Shown here: in pieces, positions 48,727 to 57,368 of the stretch
Position numbering within the stretch: the stretch's first letter is position 1
Layout: every line of letters starts with the position of its first letter
Assembly (NCBI RefSeq): GCF_016756595.1
Contig: NZ_AP023257.1
Location: 1,116,001 to 1,180,000, forward strand
Source of the DNA: Mesorhizobium sp. L-2-11
GTDB taxonomy: Bacteria; Pseudomonadota; Alphaproteobacteria; Rhizobiales; Rhizobiaceae
Length of the DNA: 64,000 nt
Direction: 5' to 3'
The notes under the pieces: model-generated
What the model was told of the DNA's origin: nothing
The model's input: only the letters and a program-made list of their open reading frames with translations
The model's database searches: none
Program-made: the position numbers and the translations under genes

Positions 48727-48837
48727 GGCCGCACGGCTGCCGTTAACCTTTGCGTGCCGCATTGGCACAAATCGGCGTCACGACCATTGGTCGGCGCAGT
48801 CACTGACCAGACTGCCAGCAATGCAGAACGGCTTGGT

Positions 48838-49416
48838 TCAAGCCTCTCCCACGGCATAGCGCTGCAAAGTAGGGCCGACGTTCTGGATAATTTCGTCGTG
48901 GGACAGGGCGACGACGGGCGGAAGCCGCAGCAGGTATCGGCACATCGCCAGACCCAGCAACTGGCTCGAAACGAGCCCGGCCCGTCGACCCGCATCGGCG
49001 GGGTCAGCGACCGCCGCAATCACCGGCCTCACCTGGTTGCCAAACACGTCGCGCAATTTTTCCGCGGCGAATTCGTTCGACGTCGCCGAACGCAGCAGAA
49101 TTGCCATGCCAGGGCCGCTGGCCGGGCCCTCCCAGATTTCGAGAAAACGCCTGATCAGCTTTTCACCGATGGCGTTTCGGTCGATCACCCGCAGTGCCGG
49201 CAATTGCAGATCGACGACCGCCGCCCTGGCGAACAGCTCGTCCTTGTTGCGGAAATAGCGGATCACCATGGCCGGATCGATCGAGGCATGCGCCGCGACG
49301 TCGCGGATCGAGGCGCCGTCATAGCCGCGCTCGGCGAACAGGAGCCTCGCGGCCTCCAGGATTTGGGCGCGCGTGCGGTCCGACTTGCTGGGCTTTTTCG
49401 GCTGAGTCTCGGTCAT
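48838..49416 (-). CDS. TetR-family regulator of the adjacent monooxygenase
   Basis: A 192-residue repressor with an N-terminal helix-turn-helix (R-A-Q-I-L-E-A-A-R-L-L-F-A-E-R-G-Y; I-R-D-V-A-A-H-A-S-I-D; V-I-R-Y-F-R-N-K-D-E-L) and a variable ligand domain resembling TetR_C_17-type. Divergent from the FAD monooxygenase with two similar palindromes between them, so self- and neighbour repression is likely. The open frame upstream to 49647 overlaps the other gene. Confidence 0.9.
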   Translation of the reverse strand: MTETQPKKPSKSDRTRAQILEAARLLFAERGYDGASIRDVAAHASIDPAMVIRYFRNKDELFARAAVVDLQLPALRVIDRNAIGEKLIRRFLEIWEGPASGPGMAILLRSATSNEFAAEKLRDVFGNQVRPVIAAVADPADAGRRAGLVSSQLLGLAMCRYLLRLPPVVALSHDEIIQNVGPTLQRYAVGEA

Positions 49417-49427
49417 GGAAGCTATAT

Positions 49428-49483
49428 GCCAACGGTCGTTGACAAACGCAATGGCTTCGTCTAGAAAGTCAACGATCGTTGAC
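49428..49483. promoter_or_regulatory. Paired TetR operators
   Basis: A perfect 16-bp palindrome GTCAACGATCGTTGAC (49468-49483) and a near copy GCCAACGGTCGTTGAC (49428-49443), with centres 40 bp apart. One is next to each divergent start. Confidence 0.75.
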
Positions 49484-49497
49484 AAATGGAGAGAGAA

Positions 49498-50748
49498 ATG
49501 CTGCCCGAAACCACCGAAGTCCTGATCATTGGCGCCGGCCCGACCGGCATGGCGCTGTCCATCGTGCTGCACCAGGCCGGTGTCGATCATGTCCTGATCG
49601 ATAGGCTGGCTGAGGGCCTTCAGACCTCGCGGGCTGGCGTCATCCACGCGCAGACGCTGGAAACTCTGGAGCCTCTCGGCGTCACGCAGCGGCTGAGCGA
49701 ACTTGCCCTGAAGCTGCAGAATTTCACCATCCGCGACCGCAGCCGGGCGCTGCTCAGGCTCGATTTCAGCAAGCTTCCGTCAAAGCATCCCTATCTGATG
49801 ATGCTGCCTCAGAACCTGACCGAACAGGTGTTCGCCGAACGAATTGCGGCCCTGGGCGGCGTGATTCATCGGACGGTCGAGGCCAAGGCAGTCGTTCAGG
49901 ACGCTGACGGCGCTCGCGTGACGGTGATCGAGAACGGCCGCGAGAAACTGATATCGGCACGCTACGTCGTTGGTGCCGACGGCATGCACAGCCTGGTGCG
50001 CAGGTCGACCGGCATCGAGTTCGACGGCGCCGCCTATGACGCTTCGTTCGTACTCGCCGATGTTCGTCTCGACTGGCCGGTTGGGCCGACGGAAGTGTCG
50101 CTGTTCTTTGCACCGGCCGGGCTGGTGGTGGTGGCGCCGCTCCCGGACGGTTCGTACCGGGTCGTCGCGACAATGGATGAGGCACCGGAAAACCCGGCGG
50201 TCGCCGACATCCAGGCGCTGCTCGACAGCCGTGGTCCGACCAAGAAAAGAACCCGGGTGCTTGAACTGGGGTGGAGTTCGCGTTTTCGCGTGCATCACCG
50301 CCTGGTCCGCTCGTATCGCAAGGACCGGTTGTTCCTTATCGGCGATGCCGCGCACGTGCACAGCCCGGCGGGAGGGCAAGGCATGAACACCGGCATCATC
50401 GATGCGGTCGTGCTTGGCCGGTTGCTTGGCGACGTGGTGAACGGCGTGCGCCCGGAAGCCGCGCTCGACCTCTACGAAACGCTGCGCCGCCCGGCGGCCG
50501 AGGAAGTGCTTGAACTGGCGGGCACGATGACCGAGATGGCGCTTTCCCGCAATTCGGTGAAGCGGTTCGTCCGCAATCTCGTGCTTTCGGCGCTGAACCT
50601 CAGTCCATTTCTGAAGCGTCGCATCGCCTTGAAACTGTCGGGCCTCAGCCGGGCGTCGCTTGCCCGCCTGCCGGCACCTTGGCGCCAGCCGGGTCCAGTC
50701 GCCCAGACCAAGTCGGCAGCCGAACCAGAGCTGAAGCGTGTCGCCTGA
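49498..50748 (+). CDS. FAD-dependent aromatic hydroxylase-like monooxygenase
   Basis: A 416-residue flavoprotein of the PHBH/UbiH fold. FAD-binding G-A-G-P-T-G-M-A at the N-terminus, the D-G motif V-V-G-A-D-G-M-H-S-L-V-R, and the second FAD motif F-L-I-G-D-A-A-H-V-H-S-P-A-G-G-Q-G-M-N-T-G. The substrate is probably an aromatic or antibiotic-like ring, unknown here. The ATG at 49498 has GGAGAG just upstream, better than the ATG four codons earlier. Confidence 0.9.
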   Translation: MLPETTEVLIIGAGPTGMALSIVLHQAGVDHVLIDRLAEGLQTSRAGVIHAQTLETLEPLGVTQRLSELALKLQNFTIRDRSRALLRLDFSKLPSKHPYLMMLPQNLTEQVFAERIAALGGVIHRTVEAKAVVQDADGARVTVIENGREKLISARYVVGADGMHSLVRRSTGIEFDGAAYDASFVLADVRLDWPVGPTEVSLFFAPAGLVVVAPLPDGSYRVVATMDEAPENPAVADIQALLDSRGPTKKRTRVLELGWSSRFRVHHRLVRSYRKDRLFLIGDAAHVHSPAGGQGMNTGIIDAVVLGRLLGDVVNGVRPEAALDLYETLRRPAAEEVLELAGTMTEMALSRNSVKRFVRNLVLSALNLSPFLKRRIALKLSGLSRASLARLPAPWRQPGPVAQTKSAAEPELKRVA

Positions 50749-50831
50749 CAGCCGGATTAATCCGGTCCCGGCCGCGAACTCGGCCGTGCGGGTGGTTAGA
50801 CCCGCGCAACAGTCACCGTCAACGGGCCGCC

Positions 50832-51557
50832 TCAGGTGATATATTGGCCGCCATTGGCTGATATGGTCGAGCCGGTGATGAAACCGGCATCGTCTGACGC
50901 GAGGAAGACGACGCAGCGTGCGATCTCCTCCGGCTCGCCGAGGCGGCCGACCGGGATCTGCGGGATGACGCGCTCGTTGAGCACCTTCTCGTCCATCGCC
51001 CTGACCATCTCGGTGGCGATGTAGCCGGGGCAGATGACATTGACGGTGATGCCGGCCCGCGCCCCTTCCTGGGCGAGCGCCTTGGTGAAACCGATATCGC
51101 CGGCCTTCGCCGCCGAATAATTGACCTGGCCGGCCTGGCCCTTCTGGCCATTGATCGAGGAGATGGTGATGACGCGGCCGAACTTGCGGTCGCGCATGCC
51201 GCCCCACAGCGGGTGCGTCATGTTGAAGACGCCGGAAAGATTGGTATCGACGACCTCTTTCCACTGCTCGCGCGTCATCTTGTGGAACATGGCGTCGCGG
51301 GTGATGCCAGCATTGTTGACCAGAACGGAAACCGGGCCGAGATCGGCCTCGATCTGCTTGATGCCGGCGGCGCAGGCATCGTAGTCGGCGACCGACCATT
51401 TGTAGACCGGGATGCCGGTCTCTGCCTTGAATTTCTGCGCCGCTTCGTCATTGCCGGCGTAGTTCGCGGCGACATGATAGCCGGCGTTTTTCAGGCCGAT
51501 CGAAATCGCGGCGCCAATACCGCGCGACCCGCCGGTGACGAGTGCTACCTTGGTCAT
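50832..51557 (-). CDS. phbB: Acetoacetyl-CoA reductase
   Basis: NADPH-dependent short-chain dehydrogenase of 241 residues that makes (R)-3-hydroxybutyryl-CoA for PHB. Cofactor motif T-G-G-S-R-G-I-G, N-N-A-G, catalytic S-S-I-N-G-Q-K-G-Q and Y-S-A-A-K. The block S-V-A-D-Y-D-A-C and the end S-T-I-S-A-N-G-G-Q-Y-I-T are characteristic of PhbB. GGAGG precedes the ATG. 118 bp downstream of phbA. Confidence 0.95.
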   Translation of the reverse strand: MTKVALVTGGSRGIGAAISIGLKNAGYHVAANYAGNDEAAQKFKAETGIPVYKWSVADYDACAAGIKQIEADLGPVSVLVNNAGITRDAMFHKMTREQWKEVVDTNLSGVFNMTHPLWGGMRDRKFGRVITISSINGQKGQAGQVNYSAAKAGDIGFTKALAQEGARAGITVNVICPGYIATEMVRAMDEKVLNERVIPQIPVGRLGEPEEIARCVVFLASDDAGFITGSTISANGGQYIT

Positions 51558-51675
51558 GGTTTCCTCCCTTTTTTCATGAGCGGCGGGCGACGAACGGCGA
51601 TCGAGCCCCGTTTGCCACCGACCATTTCATTTCACGGCTTGCTCACTCCGTCCTCACTGCGCTTTGCAGATGACT

Positions 51676-52854
51676 TCACAGCGCTTCCACGCACATGGCA
51701 ACCCCCATGCCGCCGCCGATGCACAGCGTGGCAAGGCCTTTGCTGGCACTCCTGCGGCGCATCTCGTAAACCAGCGTGTTGAAGATGCGGGCGCCGGAGG
51801 CGCCGATCGGGTGGCCGATGGCGATGGCGCCGCCATTGACATTGACGATCGACGGATCCCAGCCCATGTCCTTGTTGACGGCGCAGGCCTGGGCGGCGAA
51901 GGCTTCGTTGGCCTCGACCAGGTCGAGATCGCCGACCGTCCAGCCGGCCTTGGCCAGCGCCTTGCGCGAGGCGGGAATAGGCCCGGTGCCCATGATCTGC
52001 GGATCGACGCCGGCGGTCGCCCAGGACACGATGCGCGCCAGCGGCGTGATGCCGCGCCTTGCGGCTTCCGCTTCGGTCATCAGCAGCACGGCAGCGGCGC
52101 CGTCATTGATGCCGGAGGCATTGGCGGCGGTCACCGTGCCGTCCTTGTCGAAGGCCGGCCTCAGCTTGGCCATGGCCTCGATCGTGGCGCCGTGGCGGAT
52201 ATATTCGTCCTGGTCGACAATGGTGTCGCCCTTCTTGCCCTTGACGGTGAAGGCGACGATCTCGTCCTTGAATTTGCCGGCCTTCTGCGCGGCCTCTGCC
52301 TTGTTCTGGGAGGCCAATGCGAGCTGGTCCTGGTCCTCGCGGGTAATCTGGAACTGGCGAGCGACGTTTTCGGCCGTGTTGCCCATGTGGTAGCCGTTGA
52401 AGGCATCCCACAGCCCATCCTTGATCATGACGTCGATCATCTTGTAGTCGCCCATCTTGACGCCGGCACGCAGGTGTTGAGCGTGCGGGGCCAGCGACAT
52501 CGATTCCTGCCCGCCGGCGACGATCACCTTGGCATCGCCGGTGGCGATCTGCTGCATACCGAGAGCAATAGCGCGCAGACCTGAGCCGCACACCTGATTG
52601 AGGCCCCAGGCGGTGGTTTCCTTTGGCAGGCCGGCTTCGATTGATGCCTGGCGGGCGGGGTTCTGGCCCTGAGCCGCGGTCAGCACCTGGCCGAGGATGA
52701 CCTCGTCGACTTCCGCCGGCTCGACACCGGCGCGAGACAGCAACTCCTTGATGACCACGGCACCAAGCTCATGCGCCGGCGTGGTGGCGAAGGCGCCGTT
52801 GAAGGAACCGACGGGCGTGCGCGCCGCACTGGCGACAACGATGGCAGCGGACAT
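51676..52854 (-). CDS. phbA: Acetyl-CoA acetyltransferase (beta-ketothiolase)
   Basis: A 392-residue thiolase condensing two acetyl-CoA, first step of PHB synthesis. Nucleophile Cys in [11 protein letters not shown], then [18 protein letters not shown] and the catalytic C-terminal Cys in L-C-I-G-G-G-M-G. Operon phbA-phbB, divergent from phaR. Confidence 0.96.
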   Translation of the reverse strand: MSAAIVVASAARTPVGSFNGAFATTPAHELGAVVIKELLSRAGVEPAEVDEVILGQVLTAAQGQNPARQASIEAGLPKETTAWGLNQVCGSGLRAIALGMQQIATGDAKVIVAGGQESMSLAPHAQHLRAGVKMGDYKMIDVMIKDGLWDAFNGYHMGNTAENVARQFQITREDQDQLALASQNKAEAAQKAGKFKDEIVAFTVKGKKGDTIVDQDEYIRHGATIEAMAKLRPAFDKDGTVTAANASGINDGAAAVLLMTEAEAARRGITPLARIVSWATAGVDPQIMGTGPIPASRKALAKAGWTVGDLDLVEANEAFAAQACAVNKDMGWDPSIVNVNGGAIAIGHPIGASGARIFNTLVYEMRRRSASKGLATLCIGGGMGVAMCVEAL

Positions 52855-53167
52855 GTTCTTCTCCAGACTTCGAGGTATCGAGGTTTTGGTATCGCAGTTT
52901 GTATCGTCAGGGCTTTTCTTGCCCTTTCAATGATCCAAGTCAAACCGGAAATGGGCATACCGGCCATGCGCCGCAAGCAGGTTTGCGCATCGCGGTGGAT
53001 ACAGCCCGCCCATTGCTGCGCAGCATTTTTAGCCCGCCGTGCAGCATTAATTGATGCCGCACTGCACAAACCGCTTGGAATTGTGACGCTTTTGCGCATA
53101 TCCTTGAAAAAGGCGCAATCGTTACCGGCAGCTTACTCAAGTGCGCCGGAGTCCCGGGAGGATGCTG
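52855..53167. other. phbA-phaR divergent intergenic region with TGC/GCA palindromes
   Basis: 313 bp with no gene. It contains the perfect palindrome TGCTGCGCAGCA (53014-53025) and a larger one with arms GTGCAG / CTGCAC (53039-53067). TGC-rich palindromes are the kind of site bound by PhaR repressors, so these are candidate PhaR operators near both divergent promoters. Confidence 0.5.
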
Positions 53168-53791
53168 ATGGCCGCGAAAGACGAACCGATTATCATCAAG
53201 AAATATGCCAATCGCCGCCTCTACAACACCGGCACCAGCACCTATGTGACGCTCGAGGACCTTGCCGAAATGGTCAAGAAGGGCGAGGAGTTCACCGTCC
53301 AGGACGCCAAGACAGGCGACGACATCACCCATCCGGTGCTGACCCAGATCATCTTTGAACTGGAGAACAAGGAAGGGCAGAACATGCTGCCGATTCCGTT
53401 CCTGCGCCAGTTGATCGCTTTTTACGGCGATCAGATGCAGATGATCGTGCCGAGCTTCCTCGAACAGTCGATGATCGCCTTCTCAAAGGAGCAGGAACGC
53501 TTCCGCGAGCAGATGAAGGGTGCATTGGGCAAGTCGCCGCTGGACATGATGAAGATCGCCACGCCGATCAAGGCCCTGGAAGAGCAGACGCGCCGCAATA
53601 TGGAGATGTTCCAGAACGCCATGCGCCTGTTCACGCCATTCCCACCCGCAGGCACACCCGCAGGTTCGAATGGCACTTCCCCAGCGCTGGCGGAGCCGGC
53701 CAGGAAAGAGACGTCGGAAAAGCCCGACGACCTTCAGGAACTGAAGGAACAGATCGCCGCCATGCAGCGCAAGCTCGACACGATGTCGTGA
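53168..53791 (+). CDS. phaR: PHB synthesis repressor PhaR
   Basis: A 207-residue regulator that binds both DNA and PHB granules. The N-terminal PHB/PHA accumulation regulator domain (I-I-K-K-Y-A-N-R-R-L-Y-N-T-G-T-S-T-Y-V-T-L) and the following PHB-binding region are complete; the C-terminus has a short coiled coil. It controls phasins and carbon flux in rhizobia. The ATG at 53168 is 7 bp from GGAGG. Confidence 0.96.
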   Translation: MAAKDEPIIIKKYANRRLYNTGTSTYVTLEDLAEMVKKGEEFTVQDAKTGDDITHPVLTQIIFELENKEGQNMLPIPFLRQLIAFYGDQMQMIVPSFLEQSMIAFSKEQERFREQMKGALGKSPLDMMKIATPIKALEEQTRRNMEMFQNAMRLFTPFPPAGTPAGSNGTSPALAEPARKETSEKPDDLQELKEQIAAMQRKLDTMS

Positions 53792-53880
53792 TCGCCGGCC
53801 GCCGGGCCGAAATCTTTTATCAGCAGGCCGTGTCGGAAATCTCCGCCTGGAATCCAGGCTGAGTGCCGCCCGACCCGCGC

Positions 53881-54011
53881 TATAGCGCGTCGCATTTGAC
53901 CGGCCTCATGCGAAGCGCTTTAGGTTGTTGTTTGACGCATGTCGTTAACGCAAAAACCGCTGCACACCCTCGGTTCAAGCCCGAGGGCATGCTTTTGCGC
54001 GACATGCATTA
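53881..54011. repeat. Repeat family B, copy 3
   Basis: Same layout as the copies at 26432 and 30449: outer hairpin from TAGCGCGTCGCAT, inner hairpin CCTCGG...CCGAGG, end CGACATGCATTA. The last three bases are the stop codon of the minus-strand gene that follows. Confidence 0.88.
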
Positions 54012-54455
54012 TTTCGTCGTCACCGTCACCAGCGCGGTAACGGGTTTGCCGTCGACAAGAATGGGCTTGTGATGATCATCGGCAAGTAGGACGCCGATCA
54101 CGTGCGTGCCGGCGGCATCCGGACAATGGCCGAAACGAGCCTTGACAAGATCGCCGCCAAAGTCGCTGTTCATGCTGTTGTATGGCTTGCCGGGGATGTT
54201 GCAGGTATCTCCGGTGGGATCGATCTTCATATGCAAATGGCCGCATTGGCTGACGCCGTTGCATTCACCCGCAGGCATGAGCGTGAAGTTGCTGCTGACG
54301 ACGACGCCTATCGCCCTCTCCGGGTCATTGCCGAGTTCGATGACCGAACCGGCCGCCGGCCAGACGATTTGCAGGGTTGGCCGGTCTTCGGCCTGGGCAG
54401 ACCCAAGCGACAATAGGGAAAAGGCAAGGGCAGTCGTTGCGATGATGCGAAGCAT
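54009..54455 (-). CDS. Secreted hypothetical protein
   Basis: A 148-residue protein with signal peptide (I-A-T-T-A-L-A-F-S-L-L-S-L-G-S-A-Q-A). The mature part has four cysteines (C-N-G-V-S-Q-C, D-T-C-N, H-C-P-D) and several His (H-L-H-M, D-D-H-H-K), which could allow metal binding. I do not recognise the family. GGAGG precedes the ATG. Divergent from a tetR gene, with shared operators, so it is likely that regulator's target. Its TAA stop is the end of repeat family B copy 3. Confidence 0.75.
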   Translation of the reverse strand: MLRIIATTALAFSLLSLGSAQAEDRPTLQIVWPAAGSVIELGNDPERAIGVVVSSNFTLMPAGECNGVSQCGHLHMKIDPTGDTCNIPGKPYNSMNSDFGGDLVKARFGHCPDAAGTHVIGVLLADDHHKPILVDGKPVTALVTVTTK

Positions 54456-54473
54456 GGTAACCTCCATTGATGT

Positions 54474-54530
54474 TGTAATCACTGATTACATACGAAACGC
54501 TTGAGCGCAAGAATATAATCGGTGATTACA
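54474..54530. promoter_or_regulatory. Paired operators between the secreted-protein gene and tetR
   Basis: TGTAATC-ACT-GATTACA (54474-54490, perfect) and TATAATC-GGT-GATTACA (54514-54530, near-perfect), with centres 40 bp apart. A TAATC-N3-GATTA palindrome is the typical form of a TetR operator. Confidence 0.75.
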
Positions 54531-54558
54531 TGTCGGCGTCGTCGTGCTATTGGCAGGC

Positions 54559-55236
54559 ATGACCAGCCCCACGGATTCCGGCGAAGCCGCCAAGCGCTAT
54601 CATCACGGCAATCTCGTTGAGGCCTTGATCGCCGCTACCGTAGAGATCATCGAAGAGCGCGGAGCAGAGCATGTGTCCGTGCGCGAGGCGGCAAAACGTG
54701 CCGGCGTTTCGCCCGGCGCGCCATTCCGGCATTTTCGGTCGAAATCAGCACTGCTGACCGCCGTCGCCGAACAGGCCATGAACCGGCTGACCGAGGCCGT
54801 TGCCGATGCACAGGCCAAAGTCGCCAGCGCCGATCCCATCGTGGCCTTCGAAGCGATCGGGCAAGGCTATCTGGAGTGGGCGATCAGCAATCCTACGCAT
54901 TTCCAGATCATCAGTTCCCGAACGCTGATTGATTTCGACTCATCGGAAAGTCTTCGTGGTCAGAATGAAGCCGTTCGCCGGAAAATGATCGACCTGCTGA
55001 CCCAAGCGCAACAACAAGGTCGGCTTGCCTCAGACACCGACTTCGATCATCTGGTGCTTGCCGCCCGCGCATTTGTCTACGGCTTGGCACGCATGGCGAT
55101 CGATGGCCATTTCCCGGAGTGGCATCCGTCCGAGCCGCCATCGCTCGCCGTACGGAAGGCTCTTCGCCTTTTCATGAGCCAGATGACAAATTCCAAAACG
55201 CAAAAGCGCCCTGACGTGGCTTGCGGGGATCGCTGA
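54559..55236 (+). CDS. TetR-family regulator
   Basis: A 225-residue repressor with HTH (L-I-A-A-T-V-E-I-I-E-E-R-G; V-R-E-A-A-K-R-A-G-V-S-P-G-A-P-F-R-H-F-R-S-K) and a TetR_C ligand domain (L-E-W-A-I-S-N-P-T-H-F-Q-I-I). The ATG at 54559 is preferred to a GTG at 54544. Divergent from the secreted protein at 54009. Confidence 0.9.
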   Translation: MTSPTDSGEAAKRYHHGNLVEALIAATVEIIEERGAEHVSVREAAKRAGVSPGAPFRHFRSKSALLTAVAEQAMNRLTEAVADAQAKVASADPIVAFEAIGQGYLEWAISNPTHFQIISSRTLIDFDSSESLRGQNEAVRRKMIDLLTQAQQQGRLASDTDFDHLVLAARAFVYGLARMAIDGHFPEWHPSEPPSLAVRKALRLFMSQMTNSKTQKRPDVACGDR

Positions 55237-55391
55237 CAAAACTGTCTTCGCACTGGTTGTCAGGCGTACAGCTTCGAGTGAGGGTGTCCTCATTCATGAC
55301 AAAAATTTCATGTCATCGCCACTCTGTGCCGCTGTTCTTGCGCCACACGAGACATATATGCTGCACTGCAATATGGTCCGTCAGCGCCGTA

Positions 55392-56189
55392 ATGAAGGAT
55401 TTCGCCTTGCCCAGCAGAAAAACCGCCATCGTCACCGGTTCCACCTCGGGCATCGGCCTGGCAATCGCCCATGCGCTCGCGGCCGATGGCTGCAACATCG
55501 TCGTCAATTCGTTTTCCGACACGGCCGACGACCAGGCCGTCACCGACGCGATCGCCAGGCATCATGGCGTGAAGACCGTGTACATCAAGGCAGATATGTC
55601 GAAGCCGGCCGAATGCCGGGCGCTGGTCGCAAAGGCAGCCGAGAGCTTCGGCTCGGTCGACATTTTGGTCAACAATGCCGGCATCCAGCATGTCGCGCCG
55701 GTGGAAGAATTTCCCATCGAGAAGTGGGACGCGATCATCGCCATCAATTTGTCGTCGGCCTTTCACACCATCGCCGCCGCCATCCCGCTGATGAGAGAAG
55801 CCGGCGGCGGCAGGATCGTCAACATCGCCTCGGCCCATGGGCTGGTCGCCTCGCCGTTCAAATCGGCCTATGTCGCGGCCAAGCACGGCATCATCGGGCT
55901 GACCAAGACGGTCGCTTTGGAACTGGCGCGCGACAAGATCACCTGCAACGCCATCTGTCCCGGCTATGTGCTGACGCCGCTGGTCGAGGCGCAGATCCCC
56001 GACCAGATGAAGGCCAACAAGATGGATCGCGACACGGTGGTCCGCGAGGTCATGCTCGACAGGCAGCCGACCAAGGAATTCGTCACGGTCGAGCAAGTTG
56101 CCGCTGCCGCGGTGTTCCTGTGCTCGGATGCGGCAGCGCAGATCAATGGCACGCATATTTCGGTCGACGGCGGCTGGACTGCGCAGTGA
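55392..56189 (+). CDS. bdhA: 3-Hydroxybutyrate dehydrogenase
   Basis: NAD-dependent short-chain dehydrogenase of 265 residues that oxidises (R)-3-hydroxybutyrate from PHB breakdown to acetoacetate. T-G-S-T-S-G-I-G, N-N-A-G-I-Q-H-V, catalytic Ser in N-I-A-S-A-H-G-L and Y-V-A-A-K-H-G-I. N-A-I-C-P-G-Y-V-L-T-P-L-V-E-A-Q-I is characteristic of this enzyme. Start at 55392 (M-K-D-F-A-L-P-S-R-K-T-A-I-V-T-G) is likely; ribosome site is weak. Confidence 0.93.
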   Translation: MKDFALPSRKTAIVTGSTSGIGLAIAHALAADGCNIVVNSFSDTADDQAVTDAIARHHGVKTVYIKADMSKPAECRALVAKAAESFGSVDILVNNAGIQHVAPVEEFPIEKWDAIIAINLSSAFHTIAAAIPLMREAGGGRIVNIASAHGLVASPFKSAYVAAKHGIIGLTKTVALELARDKITCNAICPGYVLTPLVEAQIPDQMKANKMDRDTVVREVMLDRQPTKEFVTVEQVAAAAVFLCSDAAAQINGTHISVDGGWTAQ

Positions 56190-56235
56190 GTTTGAGCGTG
56201 CGAACAAATCCGGCCGACAAATCGAGGGCAACGCC

Positions 56236-57365
56236 ATGACGACAAATCGGCAAGGCGGAGGAACCCAAGAAGATCAACGTCGCGCTGCAGGGGGGCGGCT
56301 CGCACGGCGCCTTTTCCTGGGGCGTGCTCGACCAGCTGCTGGAGGACGGACGGCTCGACATCGCGGCGGTTTCGGGCACCAGCGCCGGCGCCATGAACGC
56401 GGTGGCGCTGGCCGACGGCTTCGTTCGCGGCGGCGTCGAGGGCGCGCGGCAGAAGCTCGACGATTTCTGGCGCGCGGTGGCGCGGAAGGGCCGGTTCAGC
56501 CCGGTGCAGCGCATGCCGTGGGACGTGGCCTGGGGCAACTGGTCGATCGAGAACACGCCGGGCTATCTGTTTTTCGACACCATGTCGCGGGTGTTTTCGC
56601 CCTATATCGCCAACCCGCTCGGCCTCAACCCGCTGCGCGACGTGATCGAACAGCAGATCGATTTCGGCAATGTGCGCGCCTGCAAGTCGATGGAGCTGTT
56701 CATCTCCGCGACAAATGTCGAGACCGGGCAGTTGCGGGTCTTTTCCGATGGCGAGATCGACATCGATACGGTGATGGCGTCGGCTTGCCTGCCGCAGCTG
56801 TTCCGCGCCGTCGAGATCAAGGGCGTGCCCTACTGGGATGGCGGCTATGGCGGCAATCCGGCGCTGTTCCCGTTCTTCAAGTCGACTGCCACCGAGGACG
56901 TGCTTTTGGTGCAGATCAACCCGGTGGTCCGCGAGGGGACGCCGAAGAGCGCCAACGAAATCCAGAACCGCATCGACGAGATCACCTTCAATGCCGGGCT
57001 GCTGCGTGAATTCCGTTCGATCGCCTTCGTCAAGGAACTGATCGCCGCCGGCCGGCTGCCGCATGGCGAATACCGCGACATCCGCATGCACCGGATCGAT
57101 GCACGAGGCATTCAAGGATCTGTCGGCATCGTCCAAGGTCAATGCCGAATGGGCGTTCCTGACCTATCTGCGCGACCTGGGCCGCACCGCGGCGAGCGAC
57201 TGGCTGGAAGAGAATTACGACGCCGTCGGCAAGCGGCCGACGCTTGACCTCTCAGGCGAGCTCGACGACGGCTTCAAGCCGGTGCGCGGCCCGGCACCGG
57301 GGCGGCGGGTCAAGGAGTTCCTTGCGGCCCGCTTGAAGCCCCAGGCAGCGCGCCGCCGAGCCTGA
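56236..57365 (+). pseudogene. Patatin-like phospholipase, frameshifted at both ends
   Basis: The frame 56324-57100 clearly encodes a patatin: Q-G-G-G-S-H-G-A-F-S-W-G oxyanion motif, G-T-S-A-G nucleophile elbow and D-G-G-Y-G catalytic Asp. But it has no ATG, GTG or TTG before the oxyanion motif. An ATG at 56236 with a good GAGGG site is in another frame; removing one base near 56251 gives a normal start (M-T-T-N-R-K-A-E-E-P-K-K-I-N-V-A-L). At about 57100-57104 the frame changes again: A-F-K-D-L-S-A-S-S-K-V-N-A-E-W-A-F-L continues to 57365. With both shifts repaired the product has 375 residues. Either a recent pseudogene or two sequence errors. Downstream of bdhA by 46 bp. Confidence 0.8.
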
Positions 57366-57368
57366 AAT

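Larger units (their letters stand above)
48100..48837. other. Gene-free, repeat-bearing region
   Basis: 738 bp between the helicase start and the end of tetR, both minus strand, with no supported gene. It holds a 16-bp tandem repeat, an AT-rich stretch and a cluster of DnaA-box-like sites (listed separately). Blocks G-A-C-G-A-A-T-C-G-G-C, GGTTTGTTCA and GCCGTTAACCTTTGC each occur twice in the same order (about 48340-48480 and 48615-48755), as if the segment had been duplicated. Confidence 0.7.

Noticed and set aside
57063..57365. Separate 100-codon gene after the patatin
   Set aside because: Its sequence from A-F-K-D-L-S-A-S-S-K onward reads as the missing C-terminus of the patatin, so it is treated as part of the frameshifted gene.
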